Positions 17,419 to 25,561 of a stretch of 64,000 nucleotides of DNA are shown here, one piece after another; the first letter of the stretch is position 1, and each line of letters opens with the position of its first letter. The DNA is from Thalassospira sp. HF15 (GTDB lineage: Bacteria; Pseudomonadota; Alphaproteobacteria; Rhodospirillales; Thalassospiraceae): assembly GCF_011806525.1 (NCBI RefSeq), contig NZ_JAAVKI010000009.1, positions 1-64,000 of the forward strand, written 5' to 3'. The notes under the pieces were generated by a model. It was not told where the DNA came from, did not search any database, and worked only from the letters and a program-made list of their open reading frames with translations. Both the position numbers and the translations under genes were made by a program.

Positions 17419-19032
17419 TCAGGCGTGCTGACTGCGCACACCGGATTTGAACAGTTTATAGGTTATGGAATCGCGAAGCGCGTTATAGGACGCCTCGATA
17501 ATGTTGGTCGAAACCCCAACCGTCGCCCAATAATTTCCTTCGGCATCACGGCTTTCGATCATCACACGCGTGACCGCACGCGTGCCATCACCACGGGTTA
17601 TGATGCGGACCTTATAGTCGATCAGTTCGATCTGCTCGACCGCATCGCGGTATTCCGGCACGGTCAGAAGAACTTTACGAAGCGCGGCGTCAAGGGCGTT
17701 GACCGGGCCGTTACCTTCGGCAACCGACATGAACTGATCATCCCCGACGACGACTTTGACGGTGGCTTCCGACATGGTCAGGACCTGTTCGTCCTGTTCA
17801 TCGACCCAGCGGCGTTCATCGATCACACGGAAAGACGTCACGCGGAAATAGCGGTCAAGCTCGCCCATGGCCTTGCGCGCCAGCAGCTCAAAGCTTGCCT
17901 CGGCCCCGTCATAGGCATAGCCATCAAATTCGCGCTGCTTGACGGTTTCAACCAGCTTGCCGACCGCCTCGGATTTCGGATCGACCTCAACCCCGATTTC
18001 GCGGAACCGCGCAAGGATGTTGGATCGGCCTGCCTGATCGGACACAAGAATATGGCGCTGATTACCCACCAGATGCGGCTCGACATGTTCGTAACAGGTC
18101 GGGTTCTTTTCGACCGCCGAAACATGCAAGCCGCCCTTATGGGCAAAGGCACTGTCGCCAACATAGGCCGCCTGGCGCAGCGGTTCACGGTTAAGCCGCT
18201 CATCAAGGATGTGCGATATCCGGCGAAGACTGGTCAACTGATCATGGGAAACCCCAACGTCATAGCCCATCTTGAGCATAAGCGTCGGGATGATCGAAAT
18301 CAGGTTGGCATTGCCGCACCGCTCCCCAAGGCCATTCAGTGTGCCTTGCACCTGCCGCGCACCGGCGCGCACAGCGGCCAACGAGTTCGCAACCGCGTTT
18401 TCCGTATCATTGTGGCAGTGAATGCCGACATGGGTGCCCGGAATCTGTGTGCAGACATCCGTCACAATATCAAAAATCTCGTCGGGCAACGTGCCGCCAT
18501 TGGTGTCACATAGAACCACCCAACGCGCACCGGCCTCATAGGCCGCCTTGATCGCGGCAAGGGCATAGTCGCGATTGGCCTTGTAGCCATCAAAGAAATG
18601 CTCGGCATCGAACATCACTTCGGACACCTTGGTTTTCAGGTGCGCAATTGAGTCCGAAATCATCGCCAGATTTTCATCAAGCTCGATCCCGAGTGCCTCG
18701 GTGACTTGAAAATCCCAGCTTTTGCCAACCATGCAGACAATCGGTGCATTCTGCGCAAGGCTGGTCAGACCCGGATCATTTGATGCCGAACGTCCCGCAC
18801 GGCGGGTCATGCCAAAGGCGGTCAGTTTGGAATTCTTGAGCTTGGGCGGATTGGCAAAGAATGCATCATCGGTCGGGTTTGCCCCGGGCCAGCCGCCTTC
18901 AATATAGTCAATCGACAATTCGTCCAGTGCCTTGGCAATCGCGGTCTTGTCCGCGGCCGAAAAATCCACGCCCTGGGTCTGTTGCCCATCGCGCAAGGTA
19001 CTGTCATAGAGATAGACGCGCTTGTCTGACAT
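17419..19032 (-). CDS. cimA: Citramalate synthase (CimA-type)
   Basis: About 537 aa. This DRE-TIM metallolyase begins MSDKRVYLYDSTLRDGQQTQ and contains the metal motif GIHCHNDTENAVANS and GTLNGLGERCGNANL, then a C-terminal LeuA-type allosteric dimer domain. It condenses acetyl-CoA and pyruvate to citramalate, giving 2-ketobutyrate for isoleucine independent of threonine. VYLYDSTLRDGQQTQGVDFS is typical of CimA rather than LeuA. The start at 19032 is chosen because TTGGA lies 6 bp upstream; longer in-frame forms are unsupported. Homocitrate synthase-like functions are less likely. Confidence 0.92.
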   Translation of the reverse strand: MSDKRVYLYDSTLRDGQQTQGVDFSAADKTAIAKALDELSIDYIEGGWPGANPTDDAFFANPPKLKNSKLTAFGMTRRAGRSASNDPGLTSLAQNAPIVCMVGKSWDFQVTEALGIELDENLAMISDSIAHLKTKVSEVMFDAEHFFDGYKANRDYALAAIKAAYEAGARWVVLCDTNGGTLPDEIFDIVTDVCTQIPGTHVGIHCHNDTENAVANSLAAVRAGARQVQGTLNGLGERCGNANLISIIPTLMLKMGYDVGVSHDQLTSLRRISHILDERLNREPLRQAAYVGDSAFAHKGGLHVSAVEKNPTCYEHVEPHLVGNQRHILVSDQAGRSNILARFREIGVEVDPKSEAVGKLVETVKQREFDGYAYDGAEASFELLARKAMGELDRYFRVTSFRVIDERRWVDEQDEQVLTMSEATVKVVVGDDQFMSVAEGNGPVNALDAALRKVLLTVPEYRDAVEQIELIDYKVRIITRGDGTRAVTRVMIESRDAEGNYWATVGVSTNIIEASYNALRDSITYKLFKSGVRSQHA

Positions 19033-19381
19033 TTTCATTCCAACTGATCGATAGTCTCTTGGGGACGGCCATTTGTTTTGCCGTCTTTGTTCTGAACGCA
19101 GACGGTCATGAACGGGTCTTGATTTCATGCCTTTTGCGGGTCTGGCAAATTGCCGCAAAATAGCCATCAGCGCAACAGCATTACGCGAATAGGTACTTTG
19201 GGGATAATTTCCGCCCTATTTCAACAAATTACCCACCTTTAGGATAGCGCACCTGTTCCCTTGAATGGTTGTAACCCCCACCACTCGATGATTAACTCAT
19301 TGTATATTGTAGGCTGCGTGATCAATGCCCTGCACTACTTTTAGATTCACAGTGATCGCGCGACGTCCAAGGACAATAAAA
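19033..19381. promoter_or_regulatory. Divergent intergenic region upstream of cimA
   Basis: This 349-bp gap holds the cimA promoter (minus) and that of the small plus-strand gene at 19382. I did not find a leader peptide rich in branched-chain codons or a recognisable attenuator. Nothing else is evident. Confidence 0.35.
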
Positions 19382-19630
19382 ATGGGAAATGACGCCTCCA
19401 CCAGCGTTAACATCATGATGCTCGCCGGGCTGACATGGGAACGCACAGGTCGGAATTGCTGGACAGCATCGGATCGTTTTGCCCGATACACCATTTTCCG
19501 TGACATTGATGAACGTTGGTATGGCGATTGGGAACGCGACGGAAAAGTAATCCGTGCTGAATGGTCTTGCCCGATTCTGGAAACATTCGCCGAATACATG
19601 GTCGATAACGCACGCCGCCAATCATCCTGA
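19382..19630 (+). CDS. Small hypothetical protein, 82 aa
   Basis: An uninterrupted 82-aa frame beginning MGNDASTSVNIMMLAGLTWE, with AAGGA 8 bp upstream of the ATG. It is rich in Trp, Arg, Asp and Glu and lacks signal or membrane segments. I do not recognise it. Possible alternative: it is spurious, since an antisense frame of similar length exists at 19322-19621, but that one has poorer codon choice and no ribosome site. Confidence 0.5.
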   Translation: MGNDASTSVNIMMLAGLTWERTGRNCWTASDRFARYTIFRDIDERWYGDWERDGKVIRAEWSCPILETFAEYMVDNARRQSS

Positions 19631-19776
19631 TCGTGTGATCGGCACCTGAAAATCAGGAACACCTAATAAATCGACACTTCCGGACGGGGGAACCAGCCTT
19701 TTCCTTGCGTTTGACGCCATGTCGATTATGTGTTGGGGTAACACAACCTTACATAAACCAAGGCAATTTTAATCCA

Positions 19777-20472
19777 ATGACCAAAGCCATCCCTATGCAG
19801 ATCGACATTGTTTCGGACGTGGTCTGCCCGTGGTGCATCATCGGTTACAAAAACCTCGAAGATGCCATCAGCCGTCTGGACGGTGAAATTGATGTTACCC
19901 TGCGCTGGCACCCGTTCGAACTCAACCGTGATATGCCGCCAGAGGGTCAGGATCTTTCTGAACATATCAGCGAAAAGTACGGCCTGACTGCTGATCAAAG
20001 TGCCGATAACCGTGCACGCATCACCATGATGAGCGAAAATGTCGGCTTCCCGATCCATTTTGGATCAGATTCCCGCATCTACAACACCTTTGATGCCCAC
20101 CGCCTGCTGTATTGGGCAGGCAAAGAAGGTGAATACGGTCAGCAGACGGCGCTTAAGCTCAATCTGTTTGCCGCATACTTCCAGGGTGGTGACAACACCT
20201 CTGACCATGGTGTTCTCAAACGCGCGGCCGAGGAAGTCGGACTTCCTGTGGACCGCGCGGCCGAAATCCTTGCCAGCGACGAGTTCGCCAAGGAAGTCCG
20301 CGCCGAGGAAGACGAATTTGGCGATGCCGGCATCAGTTCGGTGCCGACCTATGTGGTCAATGGCAAATTCGCCATTTCCGGCGGCCATCCGCCAGAGGTA
20401 TTCGAACAGGCCCTTTCCGAAATCGCCCGTCAGGGTGACGAGATATTGGCCGAAGCGCAGAACGACGCCTGA
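19777..20472 (+). CDS. DsbA-family oxidoreductase (FrnE-like)
   Basis: About 231 aa with a thioredoxin fold and large helical insertion. The active site is C17-PW-C20 in SDVVCPWCIIG, near the N-terminus and without a signal peptide, so it is cytoplasmic. The later VPTYVVNGKFAISGGHPPEV holds the cis-Pro and substrate loop. This matches the FrnE / 2-hydroxychromene-2-carboxylate isomerase branch of DsbA. The precise substrate is unknown. The ATG at 19777 is preferred to one 72 bp upstream because family members begin near IDIVSD. Confidence 0.9.
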   Translation: MTKAIPMQIDIVSDVVCPWCIIGYKNLEDAISRLDGEIDVTLRWHPFELNRDMPPEGQDLSEHISEKYGLTADQSADNRARITMMSENVGFPIHFGSDSRIYNTFDAHRLLYWAGKEGEYGQQTALKLNLFAAYFQGGDNTSDHGVLKRAAEEVGLPVDRAAEILASDEFAKEVRAEEDEFGDAGISSVPTYVVNGKFAISGGHPPEVFEQALSEIARQGDEILAEAQNDA

Positions 20473-20499
20473 TCAACGCCGACATCAGACGAACCATAA

Positions 20500-20528
20500 G
20501 AGCCCGGTCCAATGGATCGGGCTTTTTT
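20500..20528 (+). terminator. Terminator after FrnE-like gene
   Basis: Stem AGCCCG pairs with CGGGCT around a short internal GGTCC/GGATC helix, followed by TTTTTT. Confidence 0.85.
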
Positions 20529-20593
20529 GTTGAACTCGACAGAATTTAAATACCGATCTAGGCTTATCCTGCCACCACTTGAGGAAATGCCCC

Positions 20594-21250
20594 ATGATCA
20601 GTCTTGCAGAAATCGGGCAATATCTGCCCGGAATATTGCTGTCTTATGCTGCCTTGCTTGTCGGCCTCATCAGTCCCGGTCCCGCCCTTCTGGGTCTGAT
20701 GGGGGTCTCGCTTGATCAGGGCCGCCGTGCCGGACAACACTTTGCACTTGGCATCGGAACCGGATCTTTTTCCATCGGCCTTCTGACCCTGACCGGTTTG
20801 TCGGCGGTTCTTGCGACCTATGCCGACGCCATGACTGCCATCAGGATTTTTGGCGGGCTTTATTTGCTCTGGATGTCCTATCGGGCGTTTCGCACGGCCT
20901 TTCGCAAGACACCTGGCATGCAAGCTTCTGCGGATGCGCTTGACGCCCCGCAAGTCTCGGGACGCGGATATTACTTCCGTGGCCTGGGCCTGCATCTGAC
21001 CAATCCAAAGGCCATCCTGACCTGGATTGCCATCATCTCGATTGGTTTTCACGAAGGTGCGCCGCTTTGGGTCGGGGCTGCAATTGTGATTGGCTGTGGT
21101 CTGATTTCAACCAGCATGCATTTGCTGTATGCCACGGCGTTTTCTACCGCACCGGCGATTTCGATTTATCGCCGTGCGGCAAGCTGGATCAACGGATTGC
21201 TTGGCGTGTTTTTCGCCGCAGTCGGAATCAGGTTGCTGATCAACCGCTAA
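20594..21250 (+). CDS. LysE-family amino-acid exporter
   Basis: About 218 aa, start at 20594 with GAGGAAA upstream. Six hydrophobic segments and the N-terminal LISPGPALLGLMGVSLDQGR with the DQGR motif define the LysE/RhtB superfamily of exporters for amino acids or related small molecules. HLTNPKAILTWIAIISIG is the second family signature. Substrate unknown. It is convergent with an MFS gene; the stop codons are only 17 bp apart and share a hairpin. Confidence 0.9.
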   Translation: MISLAEIGQYLPGILLSYAALLVGLISPGPALLGLMGVSLDQGRRAGQHFALGIGTGSFSIGLLTLTGLSAVLATYADAMTAIRIFGGLYLLWMSYRAFRTAFRKTPGMQASADALDAPQVSGRGYYFRGLGLHLTNPKAILTWIAIISIGFHEGAPLWVGAAIVIGCGLISTSMHLLYATAFSTAPAISIYRRAASWINGLLGVFFAAVGIRLLINR

Positions 21251-21255
21251 GGCAA

Positions 21256-21281
21256 ACGCCCAAGGGTTAAACCTTGGGCGT
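21256..21281. terminator. Shared hairpin between convergent lysE and MFS genes
   Basis: Perfect stem ACGCCCAAGG (21256-21265) with CCTTGGGCGT (21272-21281). The loop holds part of the MFS stop codon (21267-21269). A T-run is lacking, so it may be a weak terminator. Confidence 0.55.
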
Positions 21282-22622
21282 GTCGTCTTTGGCGGTATTT
21301 TCTTCTGCCTTTGCATCAGCTTCAGCTTCGGCTTCCGCCTTAGCCTCTTCTGCTGCTTCCTCTTCTGCGGCCGCTTCGGCCTCGGCTTCAGCCTGTTCGG
21401 CGGCCCAGACACCAGCGGTTTCAACCGCCATGGGCGATGCAGTCGGAAGGACGCTGACATAGCTTTCGGTTTCTTCGACCGGCAGCGCTTCACGGCGCGT
21501 CATGCGATACAGCGCATAAACCGAAATGACAGCAAATGTCATGGCCAGCACCAGCCAGAAGGTGCGTGGACCAAGATGCTCCATCGACCAACCAGCCAGA
21601 AGCGGTCCCAAAATCGCGCCAACCCCAAAGGTCAGCACAAGACCACCCGACGCTGCAGGCATGTCTTCAAGCGGCAGGAAATCGTTGGTGTAGGCCAGAA
21701 ACAGCGCATAAAGCGGTGTGGTCATGCCGCCCGCGACAAAGGCCGCACACATCATGAACACAAGATTGCTTCCAGACACCCACCCCAAAATGCAGGCGCC
21801 CATTGCCACCATCGAGGCACCAAAGATCAGCTTGCGACGATCCATACGATCCGAAAGCCAGCCAATCGGATACTGAAAGACCAACGCACCGGCAAACAGC
21901 ATCGCAACAAAGGTCGCAATTTGGCTGGCCGTCATGTCAATCTGGGTTCCGAAAACGGCCGCCATACCGGTTTGGATCGCATAGACACACCCCAAAAGGA
22001 AGATCCCCACCGTACTGAGCGGCGATCCGGCAAAAAGCTCCTTGAGCCCCATTGGGCGGGCTGCTTCCGTCACTGGAACAGAGGTTGCCGAAAGCAGGAT
22101 CGGCGCAAAGGAAATCGAAACCAGAATGGATGCAACAATAAACAGGGCCGAATTTGCCGCATCCCCAAACGTCAAAAGACCCTGTGCACCGATAATTCCC
22201 AATGTCTGGGCAATCATATAAGCCGACAGAACCTTGCCGCGCGTTTCATTGGTCGAGGAATCGTTCAGCCAGCTTTCCGCCGTGACATAAATGCCCGACA
22301 TGCAGAAGCCCAAGATCACGCGCAACAACGTCCAGGCCCACGGCTCTGCAATCAAGGGCAAGGCAATCAGACCGGCCGAGGTAAAACTGCCAAGTGCAGC
22401 AAAGACCCGGACATGGCCAACCCGCTTGATCATGCGCGGCGTAATGCGTGCCCCGGCGAGGAAGCCAGCAAAGTAGCCCGATGTCACGATTGCAAGCTCG
22501 GCCGAGGAAAATCCTTCAATCCCGCCACGCAAACCGATCAGGGTGAAATGCATGCCGTTGCCCAGCATGATCAGGACAACACCAATAAGAAGTGCCCAGA
22601 CACTGGTTAAAACCTGGATCAT
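21267..22622 (-). CDS. MFS transporter with acidic alanine/glutamate-rich tail
   Basis: About 451 aa with twelve hydrophobic segments of a major-facilitator permease. The cytoplasmic loop motif GARITPRMIKRVGHVRVF and WLSDRMDRRKLIFGASM in the central loop are MFS signatures (YcaD-like branch). After the last membrane helix comes a C-terminal cytoplasmic tail of about 45 residues that is almost entirely Ala, Glu, Asp and Lys, beginning EQAEAEAEAAAEE. Such a tail is unusual for the family and is probably disordered. The start at 22622 follows AAAGGGCGAGCC. Substrate unknown. Confidence 0.88.
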   Translation of the reverse strand: MIQVLTSVWALLIGVVLIMLGNGMHFTLIGLRGGIEGFSSAELAIVTSGYFAGFLAGARITPRMIKRVGHVRVFAALGSFTSAGLIALPLIAEPWAWTLLRVILGFCMSGIYVTAESWLNDSSTNETRGKVLSAYMIAQTLGIIGAQGLLTFGDAANSALFIVASILVSISFAPILLSATSVPVTEAARPMGLKELFAGSPLSTVGIFLLGCVYAIQTGMAAVFGTQIDMTASQIATFVAMLFAGALVFQYPIGWLSDRMDRRKLIFGASMVAMGACILGWVSGSNLVFMMCAAFVAGGMTTPLYALFLAYTNDFLPLEDMPAASGGLVLTFGVGAILGPLLAGWSMEHLGPRTFWLVLAMTFAVISVYALYRMTRREALPVEETESYVSVLPTASPMAVETAGVWAAEQAEAEAEAAAEEEAAEEAKAEAEAEADAKAEENTAKDDTPKV

Positions 22623-22815
22623 GGCTCGCCCTTTCACGCTTGGGGATTACCGAACAGTCATGGATGTCATTGCTTACCGCACATTGGTCTGATGCAGGGT
22701 GTTTCAGACAAACGACTTGTTTCAGCAAAAGTACGAAACCACCGATCAGCTTTGGTTTCCAGACTTTTTTCAACGCGAAATGATTTTTTTGATATGGCCG
22801 GGAAAGTGTCAGGAC

Positions 22816-23523
22816 CTAATCCCTGATCTCTGCCTCTGTCAGGCGACGGGTGGTGACACCGTTTTTAAGATCAAGCCAACCGCAGAAAACAGTCACCCAG
22901 ACGGCAGCCAACATCAGAACCGCGATCTGCTGATCCATCACCCACAGTGTTCCTGCAGAAATGACGCACCACGCCAAAGGTACTGGTAACAGAACCCAAC
23001 GCCACGTCCCGCGTGACAACAGGACAAAGCCCAATGTGCCAAGTGCGGTCGGATCAGCAGCACTGCCAAACAACTCCGCCTGGACAAGATCACGCCCCTC
23101 AATCAGGCCGATAAACGGAAAGGCAATCAGCGCAAAGGCGATCAGCGTCACGCCGACATAACATGAAAGGTCACCCCGCCAGCCAAAGCGAAGCGGCAGG
23201 GGACGCGCAGCAAAGATGGCAAACAAAACAACCTGAAGGGCAAAGCCCGGCAACAGATAGGGCACCGCCCAGTTGATCGGCTGATAGTATTGCCAAAGGA
23301 AGCCATATCCGCACCAGGCCCAAACCAGCGCCAACAAAACCAGAATAACCCGGTTGCCGCGAAAGCCGTGCCGAAGGGCCAAACCCGATGCGATCAGCCC
23401 CGCAACCAGCGCACCGGCAACCAACAGCGCCCAGGTGGTATTCATGGTTTCAAACAGCCGGTAATAGACGCGCGGCGAAAACAACAACAAGTCCCCCAGT
23501 CCGTAATCCCACCATTCACTCAT
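22816..23523 (-). CDS. DUF6064-like integral membrane protein
   Basis: A 235-aa protein with about six to seven membrane segments. It begins MSEWWDYGLGDLLLFSPRVY, a conserved start seen in DUF6064-type proteins, and contains many Trp and Tyr at the segment ends. No catalytic motif is visible. GGGGGC precedes the ATG. It is 25 bp downstream of the aldo/keto reductase on the same strand, so the two may be cotranscribed. Confidence 0.6.
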   Translation of the reverse strand: MSEWWDYGLGDLLLFSPRVYYRLFETMNTTWALLVAGALVAGLIASGLALRHGFRGNRVILVLLALVWAWCGYGFLWQYYQPINWAVPYLLPGFALQVVLFAIFAARPLPLRFGWRGDLSCYVGVTLIAFALIAFPFIGLIEGRDLVQAELFGSAADPTALGTLGFVLLSRGTWRWVLLPVPLAWCVISAGTLWVMDQQIAVLMLAAVWVTVFCGWLDLKNGVTTRRLTEAEIRD

Positions 23524-23547
23524 GCTGTTTGCCCCCGATTACCTTGT

Positions 23548-24504
23548 TCACACCAGAACGCCAATGACGGCCGCGATCTGTTCACGCATCTTGTCATCGG
23601 GCAGCAGACCGCTAGCAGCTGCCATGTTTTCGACCGCATGGGCCGGTTTCGTGGTGGCCGGGATCGGACAGGTCACCGCAGGATGGGAAATAAGGTATTT
23701 CAATATCAACTGCGCCCAGCTTTTCGCTTCAAGATCACGGGCAAATTCCGGCAAAGGCTGCCCTTCAAGCCGTTCGGTCAGGCTGCCGCCGCGAAACGGG
23801 CGGTTTACAATTACCGCGATGCCCCGATCATAGGCCAGCGGCAACAGGTAGTCCTCGACCTTGCGATCAATCGGGTTATAGGTCACCTGCACGAAATCAA
23901 GCCGCTCGTTCTTCATCACGGCAATCAGATCTTCGGTACGTCGGCCGTGCGATGTCGTCACACCGACATAACGTAACTGCCCGGCATCCTTCATGCGAAA
24001 CAGAAGCGGCAGGTTTTCATTGATGCCCAACAGATTGTGGACCTGCAAAAGATCAAACTCCGCGACCTTCCAGCGGTCGGACGTTTCTGCAATCTGTTCT
24101 GCACCATCACCTGCGGTCCAGACCTTGTCGGTCGAAAACACCCGATCACGCGCGCCAAGTTTATCAAGCCCGTAACCAATCACATCCTGGGCGGAACCAT
24201 ACATCGGCGAACTGTCGATCATGCGACCACCGGCATCGAAAAAGGCCGACATTACATCCGCACACTGATCACGTAATTCAATGTCATTGCCGACGTTAAA
24301 CGTGATCCAGCTGCCAAGCCCGACAGCGGGAATTGTCTCTCCGCTTGAGGGGATGGTTTTCTGAATAATCCGAGGCAAGTCGTTCGCAGCACCTGTTTGC
24401 GCAAATGCGTGCCGGTTTGCGCCGGTTCCGAACACACCTAGTCCGCCAAGGGCGGCAACGGCCCCGGCCGATTTCAGGAACTTCCGACGATCAAAATCAG
24501 ACAT
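23548..24504 (-). CDS. Tat-exported aldo/keto reductase
   Basis: A 318-aa protein with a twin-arginine signal: DRRKFLKSAGAVAALGGLGV then AFAQTG as cleavage region. The mature part is an aldo/keto reductase barrel: VGLGSWITF, DSSPMYGSAQDVIGYGL with the catalytic Asp/Tyr region, and the C-terminal TCPIPATTKPAHAVENMAAA that binds NADPH. Periplasmic AKRs are uncommon; the pyridine nucleotide would have to bind before export. It is divergent from a merR-CMD operon with a MerR-type promoter in the gap, suggesting a shared signal though the promoter points the other way. Confidence 0.88.
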   Translation of the reverse strand: MSDFDRRKFLKSAGAVAALGGLGVFGTGANRHAFAQTGAANDLPRIIQKTIPSSGETIPAVGLGSWITFNVGNDIELRDQCADVMSAFFDAGGRMIDSSPMYGSAQDVIGYGLDKLGARDRVFSTDKVWTAGDGAEQIAETSDRWKVAEFDLLQVHNLLGINENLPLLFRMKDAGQLRYVGVTTSHGRRTEDLIAVMKNERLDFVQVTYNPIDRKVEDYLLPLAYDRGIAVIVNRPFRGGSLTERLEGQPLPEFARDLEAKSWAQLILKYLISHPAVTCPIPATTKPAHAVENMAAASGLLPDDKMREQIAAVIGVLV

Positions 24505-24636
24505 GGTTCGCTCTATCCTTGTGGTTCGCCACCATAGTCAAACAGGAATCTGGCAAAAATCTGCCCACCTGAAACGGGCGATGCAATTTGCTGACCAACC
24601 TGGCTCGCGCGCTATTCACGCCATTAAGATTAATCC

Positions 24637-24667
24637 TTGACCTAGAGTACACTCTATCACCTAGCTT
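24637..24667 (+). promoter_or_regulatory. MerR-type promoter with operator dyad in a 19-bp spacer
   Basis: TTGACC (24637-24642) and TAGCTT (24662-24667) are separated by 19 bp, the long spacing typical of MerR-activated promoters. The spacer contains the perfect dyad TAGAGT-ac-ACTCTA (24643-24656). It is oriented toward the merR-CMD operon and lies about 45 bp upstream of merR, so MerR likely autoregulates by DNA distortion. Confidence 0.8.
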
Positions 24668-24708
24668 CCTTCGGGACTGCATACCCCTTCCAAATGATGG
24701 TGGCCGAT

Positions 24709-25080
24709 ATGATGATTGGTGAAGTGGCTGAAAAGACCGGCTTTAGTGTTCATACGCTGCGCTATTACGAAAAGATCGGCTTGTTGCCGGAAACCTTGCG
24801 TGATGCCGGGGGACGACGGGTTTATGGCCCGGATGTTCTGGTCTGGCTTGAGTTTGTCGAACGCCTGAAACAAATCGGCATGCCGATCCGTGATCGGGTG
24901 CGATATGCCGAAATGCGGGCACAAGGCGACAGTACGATTTCCGCACGTCGGGAATTGCTCCAGACCTATCGCGACGATCTGGCAAAACGTGTCGCCAGTC
25001 TCAGCGAAACACTTGATGTCCTTGATGCCAAAATCGCCACTTACGAGACGGCCGCCAAATGCAACGGAGCATCCCGATGA
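24709..25080 (+). CDS. MerR-family transcriptional regulator
   Basis: About 123 aa from 24709. The N-terminal winged helix reads IGEVAEKTGFSVHTLRYYEK and IGLLPETLRDAGGRRVYGPD, the MerR signature, followed by a long dimerisation coiled coil to residue about 113. No typical metal-binding cysteine cluster is present (a lone Cys near the C-terminus), so it is more like the stress or redox/small-molecule MerR branch. Its TGA overlaps the ATG of the CMD gene. Upstream ATGs exist 3-15 bp earlier. Confidence 0.88.
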   Translation: MMIGEVAEKTGFSVHTLRYYEKIGLLPETLRDAGGRRVYGPDVLVWLEFVERLKQIGMPIRDRVRYAEMRAQGDSTISARRELLQTYRDDLAKRVASLSETLDVLDAKIATYETAAKCNGASR

Positions 25081-25490
25081 GCGACACACGCCCCAACACC
25101 CTTAACAGCACCTGTGCCCTTGAAAAAGGTCGCGATATCGTCGCGCGCCTCAACCCGCCACTTGAAGGACAACTTGCCGACAAATACGACGATCTGGTGC
25201 CGGATTTTGCCGAAAGCCTGGTTGAATGGGCCTATGGTCGCCATTACGCCCGACCCGGGCTGGATTTGAAAACCCGGCAACTTTGCACCATTTCGGCCCT
25301 GACGGTTCTTGGCGGTCAAACTGGCCCGCAACTTAAAGTCAATATCCAACACACCCTGAGCGCCGGCGCAACACGCACCGAAATCATCGAGGCAATCTGG
25401 CAGATGGCCGTCTATGGCGGGCTACCTGCCGCAATCAATGGCCTCAATGCCGCACACGAGGTTTTTGAGGAACTTGATGAAGCCGCCTGA
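25077..25490 (+). CDS. Carboxymuconolactone decarboxylase-family protein
   Basis: A 137-aa CMD-fold protein. The central block LDLKTRQLCTISALTVLGGQ and HTLSAGATRTEIIEAIWQMA match the gamma-carboxymuconolactone decarboxylase/AhpD-like family. A CxxC redox pair, as in AhpD, is absent, so a peroxidase role is unlikely; the family usually acts on lactones or is of unknown function. It overlaps merR by ATGA and is presumably under the same MerR promoter. GGAGC lies 6 bp upstream. A hairpin terminator follows. Confidence 0.85.
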   Translation: MSDTRPNTLNSTCALEKGRDIVARLNPPLEGQLADKYDDLVPDFAESLVEWAYGRHYARPGLDLKTRQLCTISALTVLGGQTGPQLKVNIQHTLSAGATRTEIIEAIWQMAVYGGLPAAINGLNAAHEVFEELDEAA

Positions 25491-25506
25491 TCAGCCCGAT
25501 CCCAAA

Positions 25507-25540
25507 GAAAAAGGCCGCAGTGAGAACTGCGGCCTTTCTT
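25507..25540. terminator. Bidirectional terminator between CMD gene and cysS
   Basis: Perfect stem AAAGGCCGCAGT with ACTGCGGCCTTT and a GAGA tetraloop, flanked by A-rich and T-rich tracts. Confidence 0.9.
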
Positions 25541-25561
25541 CAATTCAGGGGCTATAACGCC

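Noticed and set aside
19322..19621. 99-codon minus-strand frame opposite the 82-aa gene
   Set aside because: No ribosome site and poorer codon choice than the plus-strand frame.
21576..22610. 344-codon frame antisense to the MFS gene
   Set aside because: It is rich in His, Arg, Gln and Lys with no domain, as expected from the reverse complement of a membrane protein.
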